The notes under the pieces were generated by a model that saw only the letters and a program-made list of their open reading frames with translations, ran no database searches and had not been told where the DNA came from. The translations under genes and the position numbers were made by a program. DNA of 64,000 nt from Klebsormidium nitens (taxonomy: Eukaryota > Streptophyta > Klebsormidiophyceae > Klebsormidiales > Klebsormidiaceae), in the NCBI GenBank assembly GCA_000708835.1, contig DF236956.1, positions 419,354 to 483,353 of the forward strand. Direction: 5' to 3'. Of the stretch, positions 45,214 to 57,606 are shown piece by piece (the first letter of the stretch is position 1; each line of letters begins with the position of its first letter).

Positions 45214-46929
45214 AGCTTGCAAGTTCAGCGTGATTTTTGTTCGCACTCTATCGAACATTTCAGAGGTACTCTTTGGCAATAAGATCGGAAGACTGAGGTA
45301 ACCTGACGGTCACATGGCAATAACCAGATCCTGCTTGTTCGGTTTTCAGTTGCTGTTGCAGGCAGTGTGAACAGTGAACGGAGAAAGTAACTCGACCAGC
45401 ACGTTAGTATTTGATAGATATGGGACCTTTTGAGAATGTGTTGAATCTGTGCCTCCATATGATGCACAACACACCGGGCCCCAGCCATCACCAGCCGGCG
45501 GCTGCCAGCCGGGCGTTGGGCGGCCGCCAGGCGTCAAGATACCATGTGGCATGCAAAATATGAAGCATTGAGCCTGGTCGGTGGGGTCGTATTCAAAGCC
45601 TGGCAGTATATATTGAACTTGAACGCAGCTAGTTCGTGAACCAGATGTATATTTGCAGCGCCCGCGCCGCCTGGCTGATTGAGGCCGCAGAATTGGCTGC
45701 TCCCAGTGAAAGTCAACGTACCGTACTCAGCCCCCATCCTACTGAGCACAATTCTTCGAAGGCCTCAAGGTCCTTAAATTGGTCATGATTCTCTCCCTTG
45801 CAATGCAAGGAGGTTGATGGAGACCTACAACGAAAGCAGCATGCAAACTGCACTCTCGCCATGAAAACTGAGCGGAGGAACATCAGGTGCAAGGCTTGGG
45901 GCTGGGCGCTTTGCGAGAGTGTATACATATGTGGTTGAGAAGGTTGCACAGAAGGTCAGTTGCGCTCGAAAGAACCGCAAATCCAAACTGCTGTCCTGAC
46001 CTATTCGAGTATTATGAAGCATTGAAGCGCATCCACCCTGGCGGAGCTTGCAGCTCCTCCTTCTCCATTACATCAGTATCACTTGTCTCGATCGCCGCCT
46101 GCTCAGACTGCCTCCAGTATAATCGAATTCCACTGATCTTTTATCATTACGCCCTATCCGTTCGAAGTGCTCCACCAGCATTTCGGACTCCACAAGACGA
46201 GCTCGGTCGATCCGAGTCCCACACGTCTTCAAGGGCCATCGTTATCCAACATGATACATCTTGAGCATCTCGAGGTAAAATAACTGCGCTTTCAGGCTTG
46301 CATATAAGGTCCGCTTGTTGCTTCGAATCCCAAGAACGAACATTGTCCTGAATGAATCTCGAGAGTTACAGAACAGTTTCCTATATGAGAGTTACTTGCT
46401 GATGATCATGCACAATAAAACTTGTGGATATTAATATAGCACTGAGGACGACAGAAACCTTATCATACCACCAAAACACCCCCAATGAGCAAAGAACTCC
46501 TGAACGAACAACCGTCACGCAAAACAACCTAACTGTGTAACCAAACAACACTGAACGAATGTTTCCACCATGGGGTCCAAGTATGCTACTCATCCACGAA
46601 AACCACCTTACGATCACTAGCTTATCTCTAGCTTTTCAAACGGCTAAGCACTGTAAGAGTGTCGACATCTGTCCATCTGGACAAATGGACACGGATTGTT
46701 TGCAACCAAGTCAGGTAAAAAAGCAGCCGAACCCCGTGAAGCTTGATCATCTTGGTGTAACAAATTTCGAAGCTAACAACACTGTGCTCTTATGAGACGG
46801 ACGCACTCCAGACGAAGAGCTCAGGCTATCAAGGTACGCTGACGATCCCTCCGACTTCCACACGTCTTCTTCTGTAAAACCCGAGTCAACCGTACTACCA
46901 ATGCCAGCTCAAGCTGCGAGCCGCCCACA
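45214..46929. other. Intergenic between dikinase and receptor-kinase pseudogene
   Basis: No coding exon, RNA gene or repeat is recognised in this 1.7-kb stretch. It contains the 3' end of the dikinase transcript and ends in the degraded tail of the pseudogene. Confidence 0.5.
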
Positions 46930-48212
46930 CCTGTTATGTCTGTCGACCTGTCTGTCCACAGGCAAGCCAGCGCGACGTGGATATACTCAGCGCGCCTCCT
47001 CCGCATTGCAGTCATGCCCGAGAGCCGGGTCGACCATTTCCAGAATTCTCCCCTCCCTAACCATATCCGTCGCCACTTTGAGGTGCCGCTCCACCACTCC
47101 GCTCTCGGGTTTGCGTACCGCTGGGCGCCCGCTGTTCAGCTCCAACGATAGCATACCAAAGCTATACACGTCACATCTCAGTACACAAAGATGGCTTGAA
47201 CAGCTAGGAGAAAAGCAGCTCCAGCAACAACCCCACCAACAATAGGTCCAACTGGAGGGGATGCTGACGTCGATGGCTCAGGGAATGGTCTACATGGTCT
47301 GCCGACGAAATTACAATTCTCGCAGCACAACTCCGGGTTTCCAGGATAGAAACTCGTGTTGTAGTACTGGTATTTGTACAGCAGACTTGGAGGTATTGGC
47401 CCGGAGAGGCTGTTGTTTTGAAGGTCCAGGGACGCATATGGCAGGAAGCCGAGCTCGGCGGGAATTGTGCCGGAGAGGTTATTGTTGGAGAGACCTAGAC
47501 GGGAAAGGTAGGTCAGGGTGCCAAGCTCGCGGGGGATGGGGCCGGAGAGGTTGTTCTTGTCGATTTCGAGATATACAAGGTTGGTCAGGTTGCCGAGCTC
47601 GGGGGGAATGGGGCCGGAGAGGTTGTTCATGTCGATTTCGAGATTATTAAGGTTGGTCAGGTTGCCGAGCTCGGGGGGATGGGGCCGGAGATGTTGCTCA
47701 TGTCGATTTCGAGATTTTCAAGATTGGTCAGGTTGCCGAGCTCGGGGGGGATGGGGCCCGAGAGGCTGTTGTTGCTCAGGAAGAGATATTTGGTCAAGGC
47801 TGCCAAACTCAGGAGGGATGGGACCAGAAAGGTTGTTGTCTTGGAGGACGAGCTCGATAAGTCTGGTCAGCCTGCCGAGCTCCGGGGGGATGGGCCCGGA
47901 GAGGCTATTGTTTTGAAGTTCCAAGTAGGCAAGGCTGGTCATGTTGCCGGGCTCGGGAGGGATGGGTCCGGAGAGATTGTTGGAGTAGAGGAACAAATGG
48001 GTAAGGTTGGTGAGGCTGCCGAGCTCCGGGGGGAGGGGACCTGACAGTCCCCTAGAGCTAAGGAAGATACTGGTTTGATTCCAAAGGGGGCCCTCGACCA
48101 GACTGTCGATCTGCTCAATAGTCAACGAGTGGGCGACACTTATGAGCCGGCACCCAAAGAGGGTCACCAGGATCAGCACCCGCGCACACGTGGTCCGTGG
48201 AACCATGGCCAT
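46930..48212 (-). pseudogene. LRR receptor-like kinase, kinase domain mostly deleted
   Basis: Starts at an ATG (48212) with a signal peptide (VLILVTLFGCRLISV), then N-terminal cap and tandem 24-residue plant LRRs (LSGPIPPELGNLTNL type). The LRR frame carries one extra base near 47796 and one missing base near 47674, giving a stop at 47718; the two shifts would cancel. A membrane segment (GPIVGGVVAGAAFLLAVQAI) ends at 47178. It is followed within 10 bp by CDVYSFGMLSLE, which is kinase subdomain IX. The N-lobe, catalytic HRD loop, DFG and APE segments are therefore missing. A further one-base shift near 46987 separates EEAR from EYIHVALACLW, and the C-lobe end is degraded. Known: intact relatives are plasma-membrane receptor kinases. 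Inferred: a dead gene, though the ectodomain shifts could be homopolymer errors. Confidence 0.88.
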
Positions 48213-49294
48213 GGACGTGTGGCTCAAAGAATCAGGGGTCAACCTACAAAACAAAGGCACTGCCGGTCAAAGTGGGGGTTGCTTGGTTGTCAATAGTTGG
48301 AGGATGTTTTTGTAAAAGGTTTCTTACCGCACTCAGGGCATTGTAAAGGTTTCCCTGTTGGCTTCCATATTGGCTTGCACTATGTTAATGGATACTTCTG
48401 TCAGAAGGTTTGCAAATACAATGTTAAGTTGCGACTCTGGCACCATACAACCCTGAAAAGGGGGAGTCACACAAAAGACCCTCCCCTCTGCCCTGCCAGA
48501 GCTTCCGAGTCCGTCTCCTACTTTTGCTCATTGTGCCTCTTCCAACACAGGTGCACTCAGCATGGAAAGCATCACAACAGCAACCAATGTAGGCAACATG
48601 CGACAGCAATACGGAGTTCCGAGCTGACAGTATAAGCGGCAAAATGTAAAAAGTCACCTTTCAGGTTCCTGCACCAACCAACTTCAGTTCAGTCCTGCGC
48701 TGCTGCCTTTGATGGGAGAGGGGCCCGACTGAGCTTAGAAATGTTAGAAATGTGCAAGTTGTCACTGAGCTTGCACATTTCTAACCAAGGTCAGCACTGT
48801 AGTGCTTTTCCACATCTACTGCAGAACCCTTCTTAGTAACAAACAGTTCCAAAGCAGTTTTACAAGTTCTCGGAATCGGCGAGGGCGTCTCTCCGTGCGT
48901 TTGACCGAACACGACCTTCCTGCCAGGCAATACGGAATCCCTCTCCGACACGAAAACAAACTTGACCTTGAAATTCTGGGTCGTTTTCGACACTTCTGGT
49001 ATTGCCAAGTGTCGAATAGTTCCAAGCGCCTGCGCGCTTTCTTGACCTGCCCGTTAATCTCGGGGTAAAGCACGCCCCGGCCGGCTCCAGGCTGCCGGGC
49101 AGAAAGGGCAATACCTATTCCCCTTCTTTTCAAACGCTCATGCTCCATGCATGGAGCAAGGTGAGTCTGTGGCGCCTCAAAAGCTCCCCCCCCCCTCCGA
49201 CACCCCCCGGTCCCCGCCCCCCAAATCGCGCGCTTAATTAACGTCAGGAGATATGCCCAAAAAAACCCAATTACATTTTGGAGCCGTGACACAA
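48213..49294. other. Intergenic, upstream of pseudogene to assembly gap
   Basis: No gene, RNA or repeat is recognised. Open frames here have no family resemblance. Confidence 0.5.
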
Positions 49295-49526
49295 NNNNNN
49301 NNNNNNNNNNNNNNNNNNNNNNNNNNNNNNNNNNNNNNNNNNNNNNNNNNNNNNNNNNNNNNNNNNNNNNNNNNNNNNNNNNNNNNNNNNNNNNNNNNNN
49401 NNNNNNNNNNNNNNNNNNNNNNNNNNNNNNNNNNNNNNNNNNNNNNNNNNNNNNNNNNNNNNNNNNNNNNNNNNNNNNNNNNNNNNNNNNNNNNNNNNNN
49501 NNNNNNNNNNNNNNNNNNNNNNNNNN
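49295..49526. other. Assembly gap (232 N)
   Basis: Run of N. Continuity and true distance across it are unknown. Confidence 0.99.
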
Positions 49527-49919
49527 CTACACTGTACATACTACAGTCTCCGGGACACAACTTTTGGTCTGAATAGGCCCGGCCCAAGTTTCAAAAGGGG
49601 GTTCGGGAATCGGGACCCGGGTTCACCAACAACTATTCTCAAGTACGGTACGAATGCGACGTGTAATCGGTCACATAATGTCGACATACCGACCTGCCGA
49701 CCTGTCGACATACCGATACACCGACACACGCACGCGCAAGCCTCAAGGCTCACTGGCATAGTCGCTCACATCATAATATGTGCTTTTCCACTACTTCGAT
49801 CACTCCGAAATTGCTTGTTTCTGCGCCATGGGCCCAGGTGCCTAAGCGTGTATAAAAAGAAGTGACCATCACTCCGATCTCCACAATAAAACCACATTGC
49901 AACCACGCCCAACCCCTAA

Positions 49920-50446
49920 GGGAAGGGTCATTTTGAAGCTGTACCCCCCGTAGTAACTGTTGAGCCCTTTTCGTTTGAGGACCCTTGTCCCCCCCCCATA
50001 CTCACTTGTCTCGCTGGCTCAAGTTCCAAGTACCCCCCCCATGCCGTCGAAGCGTTGGAGGGTTTCAAGTCCCCCTCCCATAGAAAGGCTTAAAAATTGC
50101 AAATATTTTGGCTGATCGGAGTATTTTCCAGAATTCTTTTCCTATTAGCTCCTATAGCAAGCTAGTCGCGAGGGCTTTTTGACAAGCCTGTAGACTCTAG
50201 AGTATTTGCCGAAGAAAGCAGAGTAAAATCCGTTGAAAAAGGTTGTATCGGTCTTTTAATTTAGAGATTTCTCTCTCTGACCTTTCTTCTGCAAGATCTG
50301 CAAAGGCTCCCCCCCCATGTAGCCTCAAGGAACTTCACAGGTGGCCAAGTCCCCCCCCCTTCATGACCCTGGAATCCAATCTTGGTCCCGGGTCCCCCCC
50401 CCTCAACAGTTACTACGGGGGGTACCGCTTCAAAATGACCCTTCCC
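49920..50446. mobile_element. Harbinger/Tourist-like MITE with TAA target duplication
   Basis: The termini are inverted repeats of about 45 bp with one mismatch (GGGAAGGGTCATTTTGAAGC at each outer end). They are flanked directly by TAA at 49917-49919 and 50447-50449. Known: a 3-bp TWA duplication and G-rich termini mark PIF/Harbinger elements. The 527-bp interior has no coding capacity and contains many C-tracts of 7-9 bases (CAAGTCCCCCCC-like), themselves arranged as imperfect inverted and direct repeats. It is a non-autonomous element; the transposase source is not in this window. Confidence 0.88.
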
Positions 50447-50449
50447 TAA

Positions 50450-51144
50450 CGCCGAATGAAACCCAAAATCATACTCTCTCACATCTCAGACTGCCAAACG
50501 GAACCAACGGAATCTGCAGTCTCACTTGCAGATCTCACTAGCTGTGAGACTGCCCGGCCATTCATCAAATCAAAGGCCCAAGCTCTAGCTCCTATCTCTG
50601 CAGAATTGCAGCAAGCTTCCAAACCTCAGCCGGTCACTGGCGGAAGCGCTCCTCATGCCACTCTGGGGGCAAAAATATCCCAAGCGGAAACGGAAGCAAG
50701 CCAACGGAAGCAGAGACCCATGTAGGTACTTAAAATCACCATCTTTCCGCTCTTCAGCCCTTCCTTCATAGTATCATGCATGCACGATCTAGTCATTGCG
50801 AGGCTGAGCGATTTTGGGTTCGAGCCCGCACAGTAGCACCATGCCAAGGGTGCATTGAATGTTGTTATTACGTCATGGCTTGATGTCACTAGCTTCTTCT
50901 GGTGAGTGCACGATTAAGATCAAGACATGTTGGATCAGCTCACTCTCGTCCTCAAACGCTGTGAATAAAGCACCGCACATTTTACGAAATGTGGTTGGAG
51001 GTGCAATGCGCGCCGAGCTGTATCAAGGGGCGCCTTTTGCTATACATGGATATGCCGTCCGGCTCTCGTTTTCAGTAACTACATATACAATTTGACATTG
51101 TCGGAGAGTTGCCTACAAAACCCTGTATGCACATACGACGCTGG
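50450..51144. other. Region between MITE and PEX7 stop
   Basis: Downstream flank of PEX7 on the minus strand. No coding exon is supported. A GGGTTCGAGCCC near 50817 resembles a tRNA T-arm but no tRNA folds around it. Confidence 0.5.
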
Positions 51145-54100
51145 CTATAGTCTCGGGTCTTGTCCTTGTTGCCAAACATATACAGTTTCGTCCCAGGCCG
51201 TGCTCGCCATCAAGCCGTCCACGAGCGTACTCAGATCCAGCCCAACCGCGAATTCCTGCACAAGATAATCAAACGCCTGCCTTCAGAAAGAGTTCAACCG
51301 CAACACCCTGCACAAAACGTTCAAACGCCTGCTTTTCAAACATATCTCAAGTGCCTTCCTTCGCTGTTGAAGCAATTATATACCTGAGCCCTGCCGAGAA
51401 GGAAACGACACGGGCGTGTGAGGAATGAAGAAGAGAGAACGGGAGAGAAGAACATCCAAGGAAACCGAATAGACCGGAGGTCGCATACCGGTGTCTCGAA
51501 AGGACACGTGGAGCTCACCGTATGGTGGTCGTATCGCATGAGGAGGGCATCCTCGGGCGCTTGGTAGTCCCACAGGCAGAGCGACATATCACTGCAAATG
51601 GGAGCGTGGCGTCAGCTGATGTAGCTGGCAAGCCGCTCTGCCGGCACTCAAGCCTTCGCTTCCTGAACCCCAGCGCTCGTTTTCTTGTCCCATGCAATCT
51701 TCGAAAGCGGAGTCTCTACCTGCCCACACCAGACCGCAGACCTCGCGAATCAGTAAGACATTGATCCGAAGTCATTTCCTCTTCCCATGCAACACTGCGA
51801 CATCATTAAATCTTGCGCATCAAAGGAGATATTTCAAGTCGGATCCGAAGAGGATCTGACGAAAATCAAAGCTCTCGCCATAACTCTTCATAAGTGTCTG
51901 TGCTTGCAATTCAAAGTGCTGTCAGATGGCCGAAAATGAGAAAGAGATACGCAACACATTTCCGTCCAAATAGAACATCGGTGACTTTGACATCATTGCT
52001 TAGAGTTCTGCGTCAACCGGAATCGCTGAAAGCTCGATCTGCTCTCCTCCATCCCCTAAAACGACGCGGCCAAGACAATAACGCACCTAATGAAATCGAT
52101 CGAGCAGGAGCGGTTCGATACGTGACGACGCCGAATTCAGAGATTGAAATGAGGGAGCGAGAAACTTGCGGTTGAGGTCAAATGCAAAGCGGCGCTAACG
52201 TTGGCCTTCAACTTTACCGCGAGGAGAACGGCTACTTACTAGGAGCAGGAAGCGATGAGGTTGGCGTGGTGGGGGGAGAACTTCACTCGTCGGACAGCGT
52301 ACCTGCAACCCCCGAAAGGGAAAAATAAAAACAATTGGCCCAACATTCCACACAATCGGCTCGGATACTCGTTGAAAGAAGCTACAAGAGGAAGAACCTG
52401 GAGATTATGAAACAAGGGGAAATCCAAACGCAATCTAAGCTCCAGAAATGGTTCGTCGAAGGGTTTTGAAGGCAGGCCTCAATTATGACCACTCGGAGTG
52501 CCCTGAGTTACCGCAGACGATACAGTCGAGCAGAACTGGCCAACATATTAATGCATTCCTTCCCGGAGGCGACAAAAGGCCCGTTAGACAGGATGCAGAC
52601 ACATTTTGAACGATGTTGCCTACGAGTACATCGGCGCCCAATCTCAATGTCCTGCTCCCAAAGAAAAAGCTTACGTGTGGCCTTGTAAGACGGTCATAGG
52701 TTCCCGGGGACTCCTTACATCCTGCAGCATGGATAGCAGCTTGAGTTGAGAGAAATTGATTGGCCATTAAAGAAGAATCAGGAACGGCAAATTTGAATTA
52801 ACCTAGTAAACTAGCAGCTGGGTGCGGCTAAGCAGATAAGGAATCAGCAGCCCCTTGTTGACTCGTAACCATCGAGTTGTCATTCAAACAGGTGAGGTGG
52901 TGCAAAGCCGTGATCGTATCTCTATCCAGATATTAATAGGGTGTTCGCACTGGATTTTTTTTGGATGGGAGGTTTCGACCACCCGGCCTCATCGGCCTCG
53001 GTATGACCCGTACCGTTTGCACTTCTGGTCCGTACACGGTCGACACGATCTTTGGTGTTTGGGCGCGAGGAGTTCAAAACCCGAGCTTAACTGATCATTT
53101 TTCTTGGTGACCCAATTTAAAACCAATCAAGCTCTCAAGCTTGAAAGGTCCAGACGGAGCTCGATCGGGCTCGGTTTTGGCCGAGAAATGCCAAGTGCGA
53201 ACATCCTATGGCTGGTGAGACCAATCGGACGCACTGCATTCAGGGAATGGGCAGCAGACAACCTCCTTCTCCCTCTCGAGATTCTCAACGTCCGAAGATT
53301 CAGGTATTCCGAGCTGCGGCCTCCCAAACACCCAACTTCGACGTTGGATTACGTTCTTCAACAAAACACATTGAGCTCAGTCTGAGGGCGTTGGATGTGA
53401 AGACTCCTTCCGGCAACGGATTAATAAAAGCTGAGGCACACCCAAAGCTTTACGGTCTGTCAACGAAGGCCGAGACGATTCGCCGACATAGCTCTATGGT
53501 CTTTTCTCAGAGCCCAAACCAACTCACCCAAAGCTCTATGCTTTTATAAACAAAACCCGAGATGACTCGCCGAGGCTCTGAGGTCTCCTTTTAGAGCCCG
53601 AGACAACTCACCCAGAGTTTTATAAATTTATCTACAGACCCGGAGACAACTTGCCGAAAGGGCTCCATGATCTTTCCTGAGAGCCCGAGACAACTCACCC
53701 AGAGCTTTATGGTTTTATCTACAGAGCCGGAGACGAGGACGCAGTCGTTGTACTTGTTCCAGTCGCAGGCCAGGATTTCGAACTCGTGCGCCGGGATCGC
53801 GAGAGTCGAATGAGGCTCTGCACACCGGGGCGGCAGACGGATGAGTGGTGGAATCCCGGAAAGAAAATGTCCCGGAAATATTCCCACTTAGCGGCACACA
53901 ATCAGGTTGAAATACGCCGTGAAGCAGTCCGAACAATGGACGTGATTGAGATATGCTCAGAAGCGCATGGGAGAGCAAGAGCATAGCCGAGCTCCGTCTG
54001 GATCAGGAATAATAAGCGGCAGGAATACTTAACTCGCCAGCCTGAGACGGGTGGGGTTGGTTTCGGGGTTAGGGAGGGTGTGGGTGCGGAGCATGTGAAT

Positions 54101-57100
54101 CGTTGGGTTAGGATTTCAGTGTTGGTTGTGGCTCATTAATCCTGGCTCTAACCATTTCTGAAGATGACCGTCATGCATTAATCTCACAGTCATGCACAGC
54201 CGTGCCAAGAGCAACTAATTGGGCTCCGGAAAAGGACTTTGTCAAAAAAAAACGAAAAGGGAAACGTTTTCCTCGGCGGAATCCTTCAGGTGCACCGGTA
54301 GATTATCAAAAAGGGGACTTCTACACACCGTTTTTGACATTGAGAGCAAAGCAGACTCGTACGATTCGAGACAATAACTCGTCATCACCAAAGAAAATAC
54401 TGAAATGGCCACAAAGGCGTCTATCACTCACGTCGGACGTCCCATATCCGCAGCGTGCAATCACCGGACGCAGAAGCAAAGATGTCCGCGTGGGCCGGGT
54501 TCCTGCACACGACGTCAGCATGACGTCAGAAAGCAGCACCTACAGACATCGATAGATGTTGTCCCTATCTTTGAGGCCTTGCCGGAACGCCCAGTCTTGA
54601 AGGGATGGCGCGAAACATTGCCGTTCGAGGATACGGAAGCTGAGAAGAAACCGGTAGGAAGTTCTTGAGAGGCATGTTCTCGTGCCATCATAGAATCATA
54701 ATCGAGGCAATCAAAGTAAGGCAAAGCTTGTAATCAACTCTTGCACTCAGCCAACTCTTCAAGAGAAAGGCATCTCGCTTCCTTAGCATCCGCCTTTCAG
54801 ACAATCTGAAGAAATTGACAAAGCCTTCGACTCCTTCTGAATCGTGGCGGCGCAAGCGGTTCTCTAACGGGAGATCCGTAGGGGTTCCGTGGGAGATCCG
54901 CAATCTTGGAAGAGGTAAAGAATGCAGCGTGATTCAGTCGGCAAGTAAAGGAGGCTGGAATTACAATGTGAGGAAGGCAGCGAAACTCAAGCGACAGAAT
55001 GAGGAGGCTTACCAGGCGACCGTGTAAACGCAGTACTTGTGCTCGGCGAACGTTCGCAGAGAGCCTGGTGCGCCCAACGACCAGAGCTGCGACAGGTACA
55101 GGAAAAGACTTCTTTACCAGAGGCTGAGAGAGGGACAAAAGGTGGCGCGATTGAGCTCGCGCCTCGCAAGGACTGCAGCCTGTAGAAAGCTGGCAGGACT
55201 AACTTGACTGGAAGGTTGGAATCAACGTTGCAGAAATGGCCGAAGCCAATACGCGACGATTGACATGGAAGGAGACTGATCCGCGAAAAGCAATGGGTAC
55301 CCATAGTAGTTTCAGCATCGTCAATGAGGTGCAAGGCAACCCGTTCACACAAGAAAACAATTCTGGGCCCAGGTCTTGCAGGTTTGTCAGTGTGTTGTCG
55401 TCCGCCTCCACATGCCCTTGAGGACACGGTCTCTTGTCGTTGACCCTTCGTGCGAACAGATGATGCTTTCACCGCCGCATAAACAAATGTACGGACAACG
55501 GACTCTGCTTTTCGAGTCTTCAAAAGTTTCCCCTTGTCCTTCCTGCTGGAAATTATCGCCATCGCTGCTATCCACCCGGTTCTTGAAACCCTGATTGCAT
55601 CCACAGCAATCAGGCGCACGGCAAAATGACTACTGACAGAACGGAAGCAGGAGGAACATGGACTCCCGGCCAGCTTGCGATGACCCCCTCTGCCATAACC
55701 GTTTCAGATCGACGGCTCCAAACACTTCTGTTATCTCCGTCGACCGTCGATCCCCTGGGATTGTAGCCGAGGGGGCTCGCGAGGGTTAGCCGGGAGTCCA
55801 TGTTCTCCTTCCTTTCATTCTGACACTCGAGGTTGCTGATCCTCACCTTTATAGAGTCATCCCAAGACCCACTGAGGAACACGTCTCGCCGCACTGTGTT
55901 CCAGTCCAACGAGTACCTGAAGCCAACGAGAGAGAGAAGCTTCGAAGAATGCCCGCCAAACCCTGTCTCTGAGACCACAGGAAATTGTTCTTGCGACATG
56001 GCCGTGCACAGAAGCTTGTGTAATAGCTCGACAAAGGCAACCCGACGGCAGCATATGCCCGCATCGGAGCCATTCGATTTCTGGCGCACTTTCTGCCACA
56101 CTGAAGGTGACCTTCCTCTTATGAAGCCCGACTCTTACTATTCTCAGATCGAGCCCGGCCTCGGAAGTAACGTAAAGCTGAAGCAACAAGCCGAACTGAA
56201 CCCGCTGCAATCGCACTTTACTATGGATTCGACTGTCAGCTGCCATTCGTGAACTTCGATGTAAGTATCTCTCTTCGAGTATGTCTCTCACACTTCGTGC
56301 GAATGCTCCTCGAAGCTCTTGAGCGGGTTCTGATGGGGGGGCGCCGCCAGGTCCCAAACCTTGACGCTCCCGTCGCCGCTCGCAGACACCAAGATGTTTT
56401 CGTTCTCCTGCGGCAAGAAAAGCATTCAGAGGGAGCGATATTTTGTGGTCAGAGACCCCGGTGAGAGGTTTGCAGTCCATTGTAATGATCGGCACATTTC
56501 TTTTCCATTTCAAGAAAATCTCAGGGATGCCTCAGGGATACCCCATGATTGTTGACTTGTCGTGACGTCGCCGTCACAAAAATCAACGCAATACGGTTCG
56601 GTAATCCCCAAAGAAAATGCCCCCTACGCAGGCGACAACGTCCTTGGGATATGCGGACCTTAGTTCCACGAAGCGTTGAATTTGAGAGTCGCCTTTGAAT
56701 CAGGTCAGCGGGTAAAACTTAAATTGCGAGTTAGGACCCCACAGAGATGCGAATGGACAGCTTCTGAGAGAGATGAGCTGACGCGCTTGAGACTTAGTCC
56801 AACGCCTGCCCCTAGATATATTACAAGCTCGAAAATTGAGAAGATGTGCTCACTTCACTCCAGGTGCAATCGTACAGCCCGTCTCTTGTATCGAACGAAA
56901 TAAGCTCCTGGATTCCCTGGGGTGTGAGCTGCAAGGAAGCACGGGTAAACCTCAATTTGAGAGGGAGAAGACAAGTCCGGTGGAGGACGAGGAGAGACAT
57001 AAGACAAGAGTAGCCAAGCGCGAAGCATCATTGCTCTGATTGGCAGACAGCGGCATTGTGGAAATTGGTTATAGAGAGGGTGGGGGGCCGGAGGACTTTT

Positions 57101-57606
57101 CCTTCAGTTGACACAGAATCCTCCGACAACAATCACTTCAAGAGTCTGCTGCAGTGCTTTTCTGGTTCACAGGAAGTTTATTCTTCGGAAACGTCATTTC
57201 TGTCAGGTCTTGCGACAATCCCCCCCCCCCACATTTATTATTTTTATCACCGCAAAAAAGCCACGCAAGAAGGGTTCAGGCAAAAAAAAGGGTAGTATGC
57301 CGCCGACCATGGTATATGTTTCGCACGACCACCCACGAACACGGACTCATCTCCTGTCATCAAACTTTTCAAAGGAAGCGTACATCGATATTACTACGTC
57401 CATTCTGAACATTGTAGATGGTTCCCAGGAGACCAACCAATGTTTTCGAAATATTGGGAACATTCCATCAAAGAAAGTCTCAGCACCCGACCCTTCAGGA
57501 AACGAGGACCCACCTCGAGGACGTACTGCCGCCCATTGCCAATGATGCCAAAGTTTTGTGAGGTGGCGACGGCCAGCCGCGTCTCCAGGAACGGACTGAA
57601 CTTCAC
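51145..57606 (-). CDS. PEX7: Peroxisomal PTS2 receptor PEX7 (two short exons unresolved)
   Basis: WD40 protein on the minus strand. Supported exons: 57606-57514, 56928-56854, 56407-56292, 55916-55847, 55086-55013, 54502-54432, 53817-53699, 52302-52240, 51591-51519, 51255-51145. They join in phase except where an exon is missing. Signature strings: VKFSPFLETRLAVATSQNFG, SASGDGSVKVWDLAA, LSGSWDDSIK, SASGDCTLRIWDVR, IPAHEFEILACDWNKYNDC, YAVRRVKFSPHHANLIASCS, LCLWDYQAPEDALLMRYDHH and WDETVYVWQQGQDPRL-stop. Known: PEX7 binds PTS2 cargo in the cytosol and, with PEX5, delivers it to the peroxisome. About 287 aa are seen against about 317 in the Arabidopsis protein. The missing parts are the first exon (about 12 aa, between 57.6 and 58.7 kb) and one exon of about 50 nt between 52.3 and 53.7 kb. 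No disabling change is seen. Confidence 0.94.
53437..53660 (-). repeat. Three donor-edge echoes of PEX7 exon 53699-53817
   Basis: In gene orientation the exon end plus donor (GTAGATAAAACCATAAAGCT, then CTGGGTGAGTTG) recurs three times downstream, with boundaries near 53611, 53530 and 53443. Units are 81-88 bp. The first two copies keep GGTGAGTTG. Similarity decreases with distance. Confidence 0.88.

Noticed and set aside
47178-48060. Regular repeats resembling an array
   Set aside because: The period is the 72-bp LRR codon repeat of a receptor ectodomain, not CRISPR or satellite DNA.
50780-50845. Possible tRNA (GGGTTCGAGCCC)
   Set aside because: The T-arm-like motif does not pair as a 5-bp stem with a 7-base loop, and no A box or acceptor stem fits.
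53230-53310. Candidate for the missing PEX7 exon (minus-strand DVENLERE-like frame)
   Set aside because: No acceptor AG at the needed position, and the following residues do not fit a WD40 strand.
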